25,688 nt of DNA from a virus, in the IMG/VR virus record IMGVR_UViG_3300025138_000312, positions 1 through 25,688 of that record, one strand, 5' to 3'. The first letter of the stretch is position 1, and each line of letters starts with the position of its first letter. The notes below the pieces were generated by a model that had not been told where the DNA came from, ran no database searches, and worked only from the letters and a program-made list of their open reading frames with translations. Shown here piece after piece: positions 6,665 through 13,351 of the stretch. Both the position numbers and the translations under genes were made by a program.

Positions 6665-8236
6665 ATGATCAGCTATGATTTAGCCGACCGTTACATTCCA
6701 GAAATATCTTTGCGCCCTTGGGATAAGACCCTCAAGTCATTCCCTGACTATTCAATAGTCTCTGACCCACCATCTCTGGGTCTTGCTCGTAGGGTTAAGA
6801 ACTGGATCGAACCTCGCATCCAGAGATTAGCTAATCAAGAACTGGACCAGATGTACTATACTCTGAGACAAGCTAAGAGGGATTGCTGGGAAGCTGCCGA
6901 GGCTGGTGATATTACTGAGCAAGAGGCGGACACCCTAATATACATGATGACGGCAATGTCTAGGAACTATCGGTATTACGTACCTTTAGCAATCCAGTTA
7001 ATACTGTCAGCTATGTTGCCCAATGTAGAGCCTGCGTCTGCTGGTTTCATGGTACTCTGGCCTGATCAAAAGGGCAGAAACAAGGGCAGGGAAGGCCGCA
7101 TAATGGTTCGGGGCGGCAAAGGTATTAGACGGATGTTCCCTTGTCTGTCTGATAAGGAAATAGAGATACTTAATGACGCCTACCGTCATGAGTTCTCAGT
7201 CAGAGAGCTGACCCTCAAGTCTGGTCAGAGCAGAGCTAATTTTGCTCACGCATACCATTCTCCCATGGGCAAGTTAGAGAACCCTGACACTACCAGCGCC
7301 AGAAAGAACCTCGGCAATAGTTGTATGAGATACAATTTTACTGACACTCGGCAATTACGTTTCCAACCTACTGAGGCTTATGGCTCTGGGGATTTTACTA
7401 TCTATTGGACAGAAGATGCTAAGGGATTGATATGCTCCCGTTGTGTCGTACTGACTGCCAAAGAAACTCCCAGAGCTGCACCAATATATGGCGTCTGTGA
7501 GAAATCATTAGACATGATCCAAACGGCTCTGGAAGCCAACGGTACGGAACTTTATAATAGTCGTCACTCTAACTGGGAAGGCGGCAGGCTTCTTAGGTTT
7601 GATCACGACGAAGGCGAATACATCGCCCCGTACTTAGACGTCATGCCTCAGTCTCTGAACGAGGATGCGCACGATGATAAATACCTTATCATAGACGCTG
7701 GCGGGGATATTAACGCCAGCTCTTATCAAGGTATCTTATACGGCTCTAGTTGTCGTTGTGAGAGTTGTGGTGATAACGTCACTCAGTATGATAGTATGAG
7801 CCATGACGGCGATACCTACTGCCAAGACTGTTACTATGAGCGAGTGACCAGCTGCGAATACTGCGGAGATGATACTGACAACGATGATATTATACGTGTT
7901 CAGACTATGAACGGAGAAGAGAACTGGTGTAATCATTGCGGTCGTAATCATACCGAAGTCACAGACTCTGGCGAAAGATGGCACGATGAGTTTGTTATGA
8001 GCACTGCCCACAGTGTCACTATTAGTCAGGAAGAATACGACGACGACCACTTTACTTCTGACTGGGACCTGCAGATATATCCTCATAGTGAAATGGCAGA
8101 CATCGAAGACGGCTCTATCGTAGGGCTTAGCGAAGTGTCAGACAACCCAGACTACTTTTACTGCAACGACTCAGAGATTTGGAAAGAAAAGACAGATGAC
8201 AATGACAACCCGACAACCCTTCATACTGAAAGCTAG
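6665..8236 (+). CDS. Phage protein with C-terminal zinc-cluster region, 523 aa
   Basis: The start at 6665 is chosen because AGGAGA lies just upstream (CCTATAGGAGAACTATTATG); the frame is open further upstream without a ribosome site. The first 350 residues have no recognised fold but include a basic, Gly-rich patch (GRNKGREGRIMVRGGKGIRR). Residues about 363-425 hold paired cysteines (CRCESC at 363-368, CQDC, CEYC, CNHC at 422-425) separated by acidic loops, arranged like several small zinc ribbons or a treble-clef array; His residues nearby may also be ligands. The C-terminus is very acidic. This suggests binding to protein or nucleic acid. It directly precedes the metallopeptidase gene. Large zinc-cluster proteins occur in diverse phages without known function; no enzyme activity is assigned. 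Confidence 0.7.
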   Translation: MISYDLADRYIPEISLRPWDKTLKSFPDYSIVSDPPSLGLARRVKNWIEPRIQRLANQELDQMYYTLRQAKRDCWEAAEAGDITEQEADTLIYMMTAMSRNYRYYVPLAIQLILSAMLPNVEPASAGFMVLWPDQKGRNKGREGRIMVRGGKGIRRMFPCLSDKEIEILNDAYRHEFSVRELTLKSGQSRANFAHAYHSPMGKLENPDTTSARKNLGNSCMRYNFTDTRQLRFQPTEAYGSGDFTIYWTEDAKGLICSRCVVLTAKETPRAAPIYGVCEKSLDMIQTALEANGTELYNSRHSNWEGGRLLRFDHDEGEYIAPYLDVMPQSLNEDAHDDKYLIIDAGGDINASSYQGILYGSSCRCESCGDNVTQYDSMSHDGDTYCQDCYYERVTSCEYCGDDTDNDDIIRVQTMNGEENWCNHCGRNHTEVTDSGERWHDEFVMSTAHSVTISQEEYDDDHFTSDWDLQIYPHSEMADIEDGSIVGLSEVSDNPDYFYCNDSEIWKEKTDDNDNPTTLHTES

Positions 8237-8243
8237 GTACAGA

Positions 8244-9236
8244 ATGCACAAATTAGTAGAAATGCTGGCGTTCTGTCGCCCACAATCATCACTTACTCAG
8301 AACGAGTTTTGTGACAAATATCTTAGACCAGTGTTCGGTCAGCCTGACAGGGAAGGTAATTATATTCTAGTCATAGGCAAGGCCCCGAAGGTTTGCTTTG
8401 CCAGTCACCATGACACGGTACACAAAGTTGACGGTATGCAAGAAGTATTAGTCAAGGGCGATACTATATCCCTGCCGCCTATATCTGACAGTTCTTGCTT
8501 AGGCGCAGACTGTACCACTGGCATATGGTTGCAACTAGAGATGATCAGAGCAGGTATCGAGGGCGTCTATGTCTGCCATGCCTCAGAAGAGATAGGCTGC
8601 CTTGGGTCCAGATATGTAGTCGAGCGTTTGCCCAGATGGTTACAACGACTAGATGCCGTAATATCATTCGACCGCAAAGGTACGGAGTCTATTATTACAC
8701 ATCAAATGGGTTTGCGTACTGCCTCAGATGCCTTTGCAATATCCCTAGCAGGTATCTTAGACTTGCCCCTGCGTCCAGATGATACAGGCTCTTATACTGA
8801 CAGTAACGAATATGCCTCAGACGTGTCAGAGTGTACTAACCTGTCTGTCGGTTACTATGCCCAGCATACTAAGAACGAGCATCAGGACGTGTACTATTTG
8901 CAGCAACTCAGAGATGCACTGATTGCAGCTGACTGGTCAAAGCTAGTCATAGCTCGTGACCCTAGTATATCAGAGTTCAAGTATGAGGCTGGCGGCTATG
9001 CTAGTGACTGGGTTGCTGGTAATAGACGTATCGCAACCAACGCTTACTTTGACGACCCTTATATGTCGTCTGTCTCTACCTCAGAACGTGACGAGCGGGA
9101 TGACATTACAGACCTACTCCGAGAATACCCGTCACAGGTTGCAGACTGGCTTGACGCTAATAACATAACCTATGACGACCTCATACAAGAGCTAGACATA
9201 GTAGATGTAAAGCTGCAAGGACGTGCTTACTGGTAA
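8244..9236 (+). CDS. M20/M28-type zinc metallopeptidase-like protein
   Basis: Numbering from the ATG at 8244 (330 aa), the co-catalytic zinc ligands of the M20/M28/M42 superfamily can be traced: HHDTVH (H55-x-D57), GADCTTG (D89), SEEIGCLGS (E115/E116, the second acid being the catalytic-base pair), SFDRKG (D143) and a late His in QHTKNEHQD. The site appears intact, so an aminopeptidase, carboxypeptidase or deacylase activity is plausible. The C-terminal 90 residues are a less conserved acidic tail. The frame is open back to an ATG at 8196, which would overlap the previous gene by 41 bp; 8244 begins 8 bp after that gene and is my choice, with moderate certainty. It has no signal peptide, so it probably acts in the cytoplasm. 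Substrate unknown. Confidence 0.75.
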   Translation: MHKLVEMLAFCRPQSSLTQNEFCDKYLRPVFGQPDREGNYILVIGKAPKVCFASHHDTVHKVDGMQEVLVKGDTISLPPISDSSCLGADCTTGIWLQLEMIRAGIEGVYVCHASEEIGCLGSRYVVERLPRWLQRLDAVISFDRKGTESIITHQMGLRTASDAFAISLAGILDLPLRPDDTGSYTDSNEYASDVSECTNLSVGYYAQHTKNEHQDVYYLQQLRDALIAADWSKLVIARDPSISEFKYEAGGYASDWVAGNRRIATNAYFDDPYMSSVSTSERDERDDITDLLREYPSQVADWLDANNITYDDLIQELDIVDVKLQGRAYW

Positions 9237-9453
9237 TACCTACCTATCATACATGACCTAAGAGGTTCGCTCAGAGTTAACAGGCTGGGCGGGCCTTTTT
9301 CGGTGAAAGAGGCAGGCCACCACACAGGCCGTGAGAGGCCCCTTGCAGGGCCATGTCGCCAATCAGGCGATAACCATAGCCCAAACCACTGAAGGGCCTG
9401 TGAGGGCCGCATACGCAGGCAAACGCCCAGACGGGCAAACTATGAGGGATACT
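9237..9453. other. GC-rich, hairpin-rich spacer (possible structured RNA)
   Basis: This 217-bp gap has no gene. From about 9280 to 9440 it is much richer in G and C than its surroundings and full of GGCC words. Stems seen: GGCCC/GGGCC around CTTGCA near 9338-9353, TCGCC-AATCA-GGCGA near 9356-9370, GCCC-AGAC-GGGC near 9426-9437, and AGGC...GCCT followed by TTTTT near 9281-9300, the last a weak terminator-like element just past the peptidase gene. It could be a terminator followed by a structured leader or a non-coding RNA, or DNA of foreign origin. Confidence 0.5.
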
Positions 9454-9657
9454 ATGAGCAGAAAAGATATAGATACGAGCTGGCTGGAACACTTAGATAC
9501 AGTCATAGCTCAGAACCCAACCGAAGCGCCCTTTGCCGAGGACGTTAACCAACTAATAACTGACATTATTTGGTCTTGCCCTGTCCGAAACCTCGGACAC
9601 TCTACTATTACACAACTCGCCTATCATCACGATAACAAACCTCAGAGGAAAAGATAA
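9454..9657 (+). CDS. Hypothetical protein, 67 aa
   Basis: I choose the ATG at 9454, preceded by GAGGGATACT, rather than the in-frame ATG at 9442 or the long upstream open frame that runs through the GC-rich spacer. The product begins MSRKDIDTSWLEHLDTVIAQ, is acidic in the first half (FAEDVNQLITDIIW) and basic at the end (KPQRKR). No family is recognised. Its stop overlaps the next start (TAATG), so it is coupled to the 84-residue gene. Confidence 0.55.
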   Translation: MSRKDIDTSWLEHLDTVIAQNPTEAPFAEDVNQLITDIIWSCPVRNLGHSTITQLAYHHDNKPQRKR

Positions 9658-9911
9658 TGAAAATACGGATACACGTTAACCAACACATAATCAGAGCCAA
9701 TGCTAAGAACGGCAGGAATGACCCGACTCTGACCGCTAAGACTTATAAACATAATTACAAGGTGCATGAGGTAGACCTGCAAGTCAGCTCAGAAGTAAAG
9801 TATGAACCAGATCACCCGCTACCATGTGGAGCAAAGGTCTGGATCGAGGCAGAGGCTCAGGAAATAGGACTAACAAGTATTAGAGGAAGGGAGATTCTCC
9901 GTGTATTATAA
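9657..9911 (+). CDS. Hypothetical phage protein, 84 aa
   Basis: The protein begins MKIRIHVNQHIIRANAKNGR, followed by DPTLTAKTYKHNYKVHEVDL and a C-terminal half rich in beta-strand pattern (CGAKVWIEAEAQEIG). The N-terminal phrase is one I associate with small conserved proteins of diverse tailed phages, but no function is known to me. It is probably a small all-beta, DNA- or protein-binding fold. Coupled to the gene before (one-base overlap) and overlapping the next by 11 bp. Confidence 0.6.
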   Translation: MKIRIHVNQHIIRANAKNGRNDPTLTAKTYKHNYKVHEVDLQVSSEVKYEPDHPLPCGAKVWIEAEAQEIGLTSIRGREILRVL

Positions 9912-10056
9912 TTACCGCTTAGAGTTCTATGACCCATACTATGAGTTCGGCAAAGAGTTGCTCTACTATAAGTTCTTTAGAAATCAGTCAGACGCAGAGT
10001 CAGCACTAACCTCAGCAAAGAAAGCAGGACTATGGGTCAGACTATTACCCTGTTAA
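9901..10056 (+). CDS. Small hypothetical protein, 51 aa, GTG start
   Basis: A GTG at 9901 preceded by AGGAAGGGAG begins a 51-codon frame that overlaps the end of the previous gene by 11 bp. The product starts VYYNYRLEFYDPYYEFGKEL (first residue read as Met), has nine Tyr and several Phe, and finishes with a basic helix SAKKAGLWVRLLPC. No family is recognised, although small YRLEF..Y-type proteins of phages and plasmids have a similar flavour. The good ribosome site and tight overlap support it as real. Confidence 0.55.
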   Translation: MYYNYRLEFYDPYYEFGKELLYYKFFRNQSDAESALTSAKKAGLWVRLLPC

Positions 10057-10130
10057 ATACTAATAATATTAATCTGACTAAGGCTCTGAGTATTACTCAG
10101 GGTCTTTTTCTTTGTCTTACTCTGAATAGT

Positions 10131-10202
10131 ACTCTTAGTCATACTCTTACTAATACTCTTAGTCATACTCTTACTAATACTCTTAGTCAGACTCTTAATC
10201 AG
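10131..10202 (+). repeat. Tandem repeat, three 24-bp units of two 12-bp halves
   Basis: Units at 10131-10154 and 10155-10178 are identical (ACTCTTAGTCAT then ACTCTTACTAAT); the third at 10179-10202 is diverged. Every 12 bases the word ACTCTTA recurs. Similar AGTC/TAATAGT low-complexity text fills the spacers of the left repeat cluster. Confidence 0.85.
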
Positions 10203-10221
10203 ACTCCCAGGATTTTCAATA

Positions 10222-10350
10222 CCCCTACAATGGAAAGCCCTCCGTGGGAATTTGGCCCCTACGTGGGAATTTTGTGTGACAAATATGTCACCCCTACGTG
10301 GGAATTTGTACCCTCCGTGGGAATTTGCTTGCACCCTCCGTGGGAATTTG
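10222..10350 (+). repeat. Six copies of the CCGTGGGAATT motif family, right cluster
   Basis: Copies begin near 10222 (degenerate, CCCCTACAATGGAAAG), 10238, 10256, 10291, 10311 and 10334, with the form CCCCTACGTGGGAATTT or CCCTCCGTGGGAATTTG. They are shorter-spaced variants of the seven copies at 5722-6053. TGGGAATTTTGTG is shared between the copy at 10256 and the sequence between the first two operators at 6294-6306, tying the two regions together. Confidence 0.8.
10276..10291. promoter_or_regulatory. GTGACA-AATA-TGTCAC inverted repeat (putative operator)
   Basis: Perfect 6-bp arms with a 4-base centre lie between two copies of the GTGGGAATT motif. The layout (motif, then TTTTGTG, then palindrome) parallels the TTGTGATCACAA operators at 6281-6336. 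Binding protein unknown. Confidence 0.5.
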
Positions 10351-10378
10351 ATTTAGTACTGGCAGAGGAGAAAATAAT

Positions 10379-10516
10379 ATGAGCGAAGAACTAAAAAAAG
10401 AGTTGCGTATGCTTGGTGTACTAGATCATAAAGTCCCTACGGTGGAAAATGATACGGCACCCATATGGGTAAGAGACGATGTAACATTTGATGATAACGG
10501 TGAGCCAAACTTCTAG
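10379..10516 (+). CDS. Small acidic hypothetical protein, 45 aa
   Basis: An ATG preceded by GAGGAGAAAATAAT opens a 45-codon frame beginning MSEELKKELRMLGVLDHKVP and ending DDNGEPNF. It is acidic, without Cys or a membrane segment. No family is recognised. It is the first gene of the ThyX block, immediately after the right repeat cluster, and lies 9 bp ahead of the next gene. The strong ribosome site is the main support. Confidence 0.55.
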   Translation: MSEELKKELRMLGVLDHKVPTVENDTAPIWVRDDVTFDDNGEPNF

Positions 10517-10525
10517 GAGAGAGCT

Positions 10526-10690
10526 ATGATAAACAGAGATGTGTGGGTAGAGACAATAGATAAATGTAAGGAAGACTACAGGATAGTAAGGAGAGAGGCA
10601 GATATGTGGGAGAGAGAAGCCAAACGTCTGCTAGAAGAGAACCACAAACTAAAGGCACAGTTGAAGCTGTGGAAAGGCACAGGACTATGA
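10526..10690 (+). CDS. Small coiled-coil protein, 54 aa
   Basis: Starts at an ATG after TAGGAGAGAGCT. It begins MINRDVWVETIDKCKEDYRI and continues as one highly charged helix (READMWEREAKRLLEENHKL) with heptad-like Leu spacing, i.e. a short coiled coil ending LKLWKGTGL. No function is assigned; such short coils in phage nucleotide operons may oligomerise or bind a partner. Its TGA overlaps the ThyX ATG (ATGA), so the two are translationally coupled. Confidence 0.6.
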   Translation: MINRDVWVETIDKCKEDYRIVRREADMWEREAKRLLEENHKLKAQLKLWKGTGL

Positions 10691-11328
10691 TAGAAGTAAC
10701 GTACATAGACCACATGGGTTCAGACCTGAGTGTAGTCAATGCAGCTAGGGTAAGCTTTGGTAAGACACACAAGGCTATGACAGAGGGTGACACCAAGCTT
10801 ATCCACTACCTAGCCAAGCATAAGCACATGTCACCATTTGGTCATGCCTTTGCCAGCTTTCATGTCAAGGCTCCTATCTTTGTAGCCCGACAATTGGTGA
10901 AGCATAAGTTCTTACGTTGGAATGAGATTAGCCGTAGGTATGTGGATGACCTACCTGAGATATATCACCCCGAAAAGTGGCGTGGACGTAGTGTTGATAA
11001 AAAGCAGGGTAGTGAAGGCTTTATAACTCAGATGGAGACAAGAAGTGATCAAACCGTAGACCACTTCTATCGTATCCAATGTGTCAATGCCCTTGACGCT
11101 TACCATGATGCCATTGCTACAGGAGTGTGTCCAGAGCAAGCACGTATGGTACTACCCCAGTCTACAATGACAGAGTGGTACTGGTCAGGGTCACTAGATG
11201 CCTTCATGGACATGTGCAACCTAAGATGTAAGCCTGACACACAGTATGAGACAAGGTTAGTAGCAGACTACGTAAGAAGTGAGATGATCAAACTGTTCCC
11301 AGTATCAGTAGAGGCGTTAGTAAAGTAA
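10687..11328 (+). CDS. thyX: FAD-dependent thymidylate synthase ThyX
   Basis: ThyX makes dTMP from dUMP using methylene-tetrahydrofolate, FAD and NADPH. The start at 10687 follows from the ATGA overlap with the previous gene; the open frame upstream is a shadow. The 213-residue product has the N-terminal strand IEVTYIDHMGSD, the SHxNFEH-like substitute HMSPFGHAFASFHV, and the signature region VARQLVKHKFLRWNEISRRY. The usual RHRX7S is here KHKX7S (K72, H73, K74, S82), a conservative double Arg-to-Lys change. The downstream conserved MVLPQSTMTEWYWSGSL (substrate region) and DTQYETRL are intact. Together with NrdJ and the MazG-like protein it supports phage DNA precursor supply. Confidence 0.93.
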   Translation: MIEVTYIDHMGSDLSVVNAARVSFGKTHKAMTEGDTKLIHYLAKHKHMSPFGHAFASFHVKAPIFVARQLVKHKFLRWNEISRRYVDDLPEIYHPEKWRGRSVDKKQGSEGFITQMETRSDQTVDHFYRIQCVNALDAYHDAIATGVCPEQARMVLPQSTMTEWYWSGSLDAFMDMCNLRCKPDTQYETRLVADYVRSEMIKLFPVSVEALVK

Positions 11329-11438
11329 CACCCCTGTATTAGTTAAGGGGCAATACTTGCCTATACTAAGACCCCAGTAGTAGTAAGCAAATGGTCAAGG
11401 TTCTAACCAACAAATGACCGACAACAAGGAGAAGAGAT

Positions 11439-11561
11439 ATGAAGATTGAATGGCTAGACCCCTATACGTTGTACATTACACACAACAACTACATGTACTG
11501 TGTGTTTGAACAAGATGGTAAAATCATTATGGAATGTAGAAAGTTACCCGCTAGTGACTAA
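11439..11561 (+). CDS. Small hypothetical protein, 40 aa
   Basis: An ATG preceded by AAGGAGAAGAGAT opens a 40-codon frame. The product starts MKIEWLDPYTLYITHNNYMY, is rich in Tyr and ends CRKLPASD. It is probably a tiny beta-sheet protein; no family is recognised. The ribosome site is strong. It stands alone between ThyX and the AT-rich control region. The 110 bp before it contains CCCCT-N10-AGGGG (about 11331-11350), a weak hairpin without a T-run. Confidence 0.5.
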   Translation: MKIEWLDPYTLYITHNNYMYCVFEQDGKIIMECRKLPASD

Positions 11562-11583
11562 CATAAGTTTAACATAAGTTATT

Positions 11584-11607
11584 ACTATTATGTTTAATAC
11601 TAATAGT
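11584..11607. promoter_or_regulatory. 24-bp dyad, copy 2 (putative operator)
   Basis: ACTATTA and TAATAGT arms around TTAA, with three bases (TGT, TAC) on each side: the same 24-bp dyad as 4494-4517, differing at two positions in the loop. It lies about 55 bp upstream of the promoter word at 11663. Flanking AACATAAG words (11561-11578) and CTTATGTT (11613-11620) form a further inverted repeat around it. Confidence 0.55.
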
Positions 11608-11662
11608 TAAAAGCTTATGTTTAACTAAAGGGTACTTAAGGTAAATGGAACTTTTTATTTTT

Positions 11663-11691
11663 TTGTCAAGGGGCACATAAATATTTATTTT
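11663..11691 (+). promoter_or_regulatory. Rightward promoter of the replication operon
   Basis: TTGTCA (11663-11668), 17-base spacer, TATTTT (11686-11691), about 75 bp before the primase-helicase start. TTGTCAAGGGG and the TTTATTT -10 context are shared with 4593-4621. Host sigma70 use is inferred, since no phage RNA polymerase is visible in the window. Confidence 0.5.
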
Positions 11692-11767
11692 CTACTTGTA
11701 TCTTTGTTGCCATATGATATGTAGATCATACTAAGGGTTTATGACCTGAGCGCCATAGGAGAAAGAC

Positions 11768-13351
11768 ATGACTGAAACAACACACCAACCCTGCCCCTTC
11801 GTAGACTGTGGCTCGTCTGACGCCTTTGCGTACAACACAGAAGGCTATGGCAAGTGTCACAGCTGCGGACAAGGCTACCCTGCCAACAAGTCACACGCTA
11901 CCTTTGACTGGGCAGACGATAAGTACCCGAAGAAAGAAAGAGGAAACATGAGCGAACATATCCCGACCACAAAGACCATACCCACTACGGGTGATGGCAA
12001 GTACGTAGACATGAGGGGCATCAAAGCCTCTACTATGGAAGACTACGGTGTAATGACCTACGACAACACACAAGAGTACAAGTACCCTAGTGGTGGCGTG
12101 AAGGTGCGTAACCTTAAAGAGAAAGGCTTCTGGGCTAAAGAGGGGTTCAAGGGTGACGAGTTGTTCGGCATGAACTTTTTTACCGCTGGTTCATCTAAGA
12201 TGTTGACCATCACTGAGGGAGAGCTGGATGCCCTCTCTGTGTCCCAGATGCTTAAGAACGGTACCTACACTAACCCTGTGGTATCGTTGCCCTCTGCGAC
12301 CCCCTCTAAGAAGCTGTGGGAGAACTGTAGTGAGTGGATCAACAGCTTTGAGAAGATCATTATCAGTGTTGACGGTGATGAGGCTGGTGATGCTATCGCC
12401 ACTAAGATTTCAAAGTTGTTCCCTAACAAGACATACAGGGTGTCGCATGACAAGTACAAAGACGCTAACGAGTTTCTACAGGCTGGGGCTGGACAAGAGT
12501 TTAAGTCTGCTTGGTGGAACGCTAAGAAGTATGTTCCTGACAATGTTCTTAACACTGCTGATCAGTTCCTTAAGCTGTTTAGAGAGACTCCCGACCATCA
12601 GTTTGTGCCTACAGGTATCCAATCCCTTGACGACAAAATCATGGGACTCATGCAAGGTCACTTTACCGTCATTAAGGCACCCACTGGTATCGGCAAGACA
12701 GAGGTAATGCGGTACTTAGAGTACAACCTGATCCAACGTGATGTACCCTTCGCCAGTTGGCACTTGGAAGAGACAAAGCTTAGGAGCCTCTTAGGGCTCG
12801 TTAGTTACAAGTTGGGCATGAACGTGACCCGAAGAGACCTGATCGACGCTGGTGGTGCCACTGAGCAAGTGGAAGAGGCCATTCGACAGATAGCTGCCAA
12901 CGAGTGTATCTATCAATTCTTCTTAGGTGACGGCCAAGGTACTGAAGAGTTGTGTGAGCAGATCAGATACTTCCGTGAGGCTTGCGGTGTTCGTTATGTA
13001 TTCTTTGAGCCTATCCAAGATGTAGTGTCAGGTCGATCAGAGAGTTCTAAGGAAGAGTTGTTGTCGGACTTGTCTGTACGATTGTCTAAGTTAGCAGCAG
13101 AGCTTAACGTAGGTATCATCACTATCGCACACACTAACGATGACGGTGATCCGAAGTACTGTAAAATGATTGGACAAAGGGCTTCAGTTATTATAGACCT
13201 TAGTAGAGACAAAGAAGCAGAGGACGATCAAGAGAGAAACACAACTACCTTGAAGGTCGAAAAGAACCGCCCATGTAGTGAAGAGGGTTACGCTGGTTCA
13301 CTTCGCTTTAATATGGACACGTTTACACTACAGGAGTTAGACTATGGATGA
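11768..13351 (+). CDS. Primase-helicase, T7 gp4-like
   Basis: This bifunctional replication protein primes lagging-strand synthesis and unwinds DNA. The 527-residue product has an N-terminal zinc-binding motif (CPFVDC and CHSC, residues about 9-34) for template recognition, a TOPRIM primase domain with TEGELDA (E150) and VDGDEAGD (D202, D204), and a DnaB-family helicase domain with Walker A APTGIGKT (residues 304-311, K310). Helicase motifs follow, including VRYVFFEPIQD, IITIAHT and the arginine-finger region KVEKNRPCSEEG. All domains are present at normal length for T7 gp4. The start follows CATAGGAGAAAGAC. It heads the long rightward operon. Confidence 0.93.
   Translation: MTETTHQPCPFVDCGSSDAFAYNTEGYGKCHSCGQGYPANKSHATFDWADDKYPKKERGNMSEHIPTTKTIPTTGDGKYVDMRGIKASTMEDYGVMTYDNTQEYKYPSGGVKVRNLKEKGFWAKEGFKGDELFGMNFFTAGSSKMLTITEGELDALSVSQMLKNGTYTNPVVSLPSATPSKKLWENCSEWINSFEKIIISVDGDEAGDAIATKISKLFPNKTYRVSHDKYKDANEFLQAGAGQEFKSAWWNAKKYVPDNVLNTADQFLKLFRETPDHQFVPTGIQSLDDKIMGLMQGHFTVIKAPTGIGKTEVMRYLEYNLIQRDVPFASWHLEETKLRSLLGLVSYKLGMNVTRRDLIDAGGATEQVEEAIRQIAANECIYQFFLGDGQGTEELCEQIRYFREACGVRYVFFEPIQDVVSGRSESSKEELLSDLSVRLSKLAAELNVGIITIAHTNDDGDPKYCKMIGQRASVIIDLSRDKEAEDDQERNTTTLKVEKNRPCSEEGYAGSLRFNMDTFTLQELDYG

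Larger units (their letters stand above)
10057..10378. other. Repeat-rich intergenic region, 322 bp
   Basis: Between two rightward gene blocks. It contains AGTATTACT-type low-complexity DNA, a 12/24-bp tandem array (10131-10202), six copies of the CCGTGGGAATT motif family (10222-10350) and a GTGACA/TGTCAC inverted repeat (10276-10291). Open frames spanning it on both strands are composed of the repeats and are not credible genes. It is likely the promoter/operator region of the block starting at 10379. Confidence 0.65.

Noticed and set aside
9227-9492. Two minus-strand open frames over the GC-rich spacer
   Set aside because: Long frames arise because GC-rich DNA has few stops; no start site and opposite direction to all neighbours.
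10032-10382. Open frames on both strands across the right repeat region
   Set aside because: They translate the tandem repeat and motif cluster into low-complexity peptides and overlap the 51-residue gene end; no ribosome site.
11329-11350. Intrinsic terminator after thyX (CCCCT-N10-AGGGG)
   Set aside because: Stem is only five pairs with a ten-base loop and is followed by CAATACTTG rather than a T-run; mentioned only in passing.
12228-12707. Plus-strand frame of 159 codons inside the primase-helicase gene
   Set aside because: Out of frame with a gene whose every motif is intact; a shadow frame.
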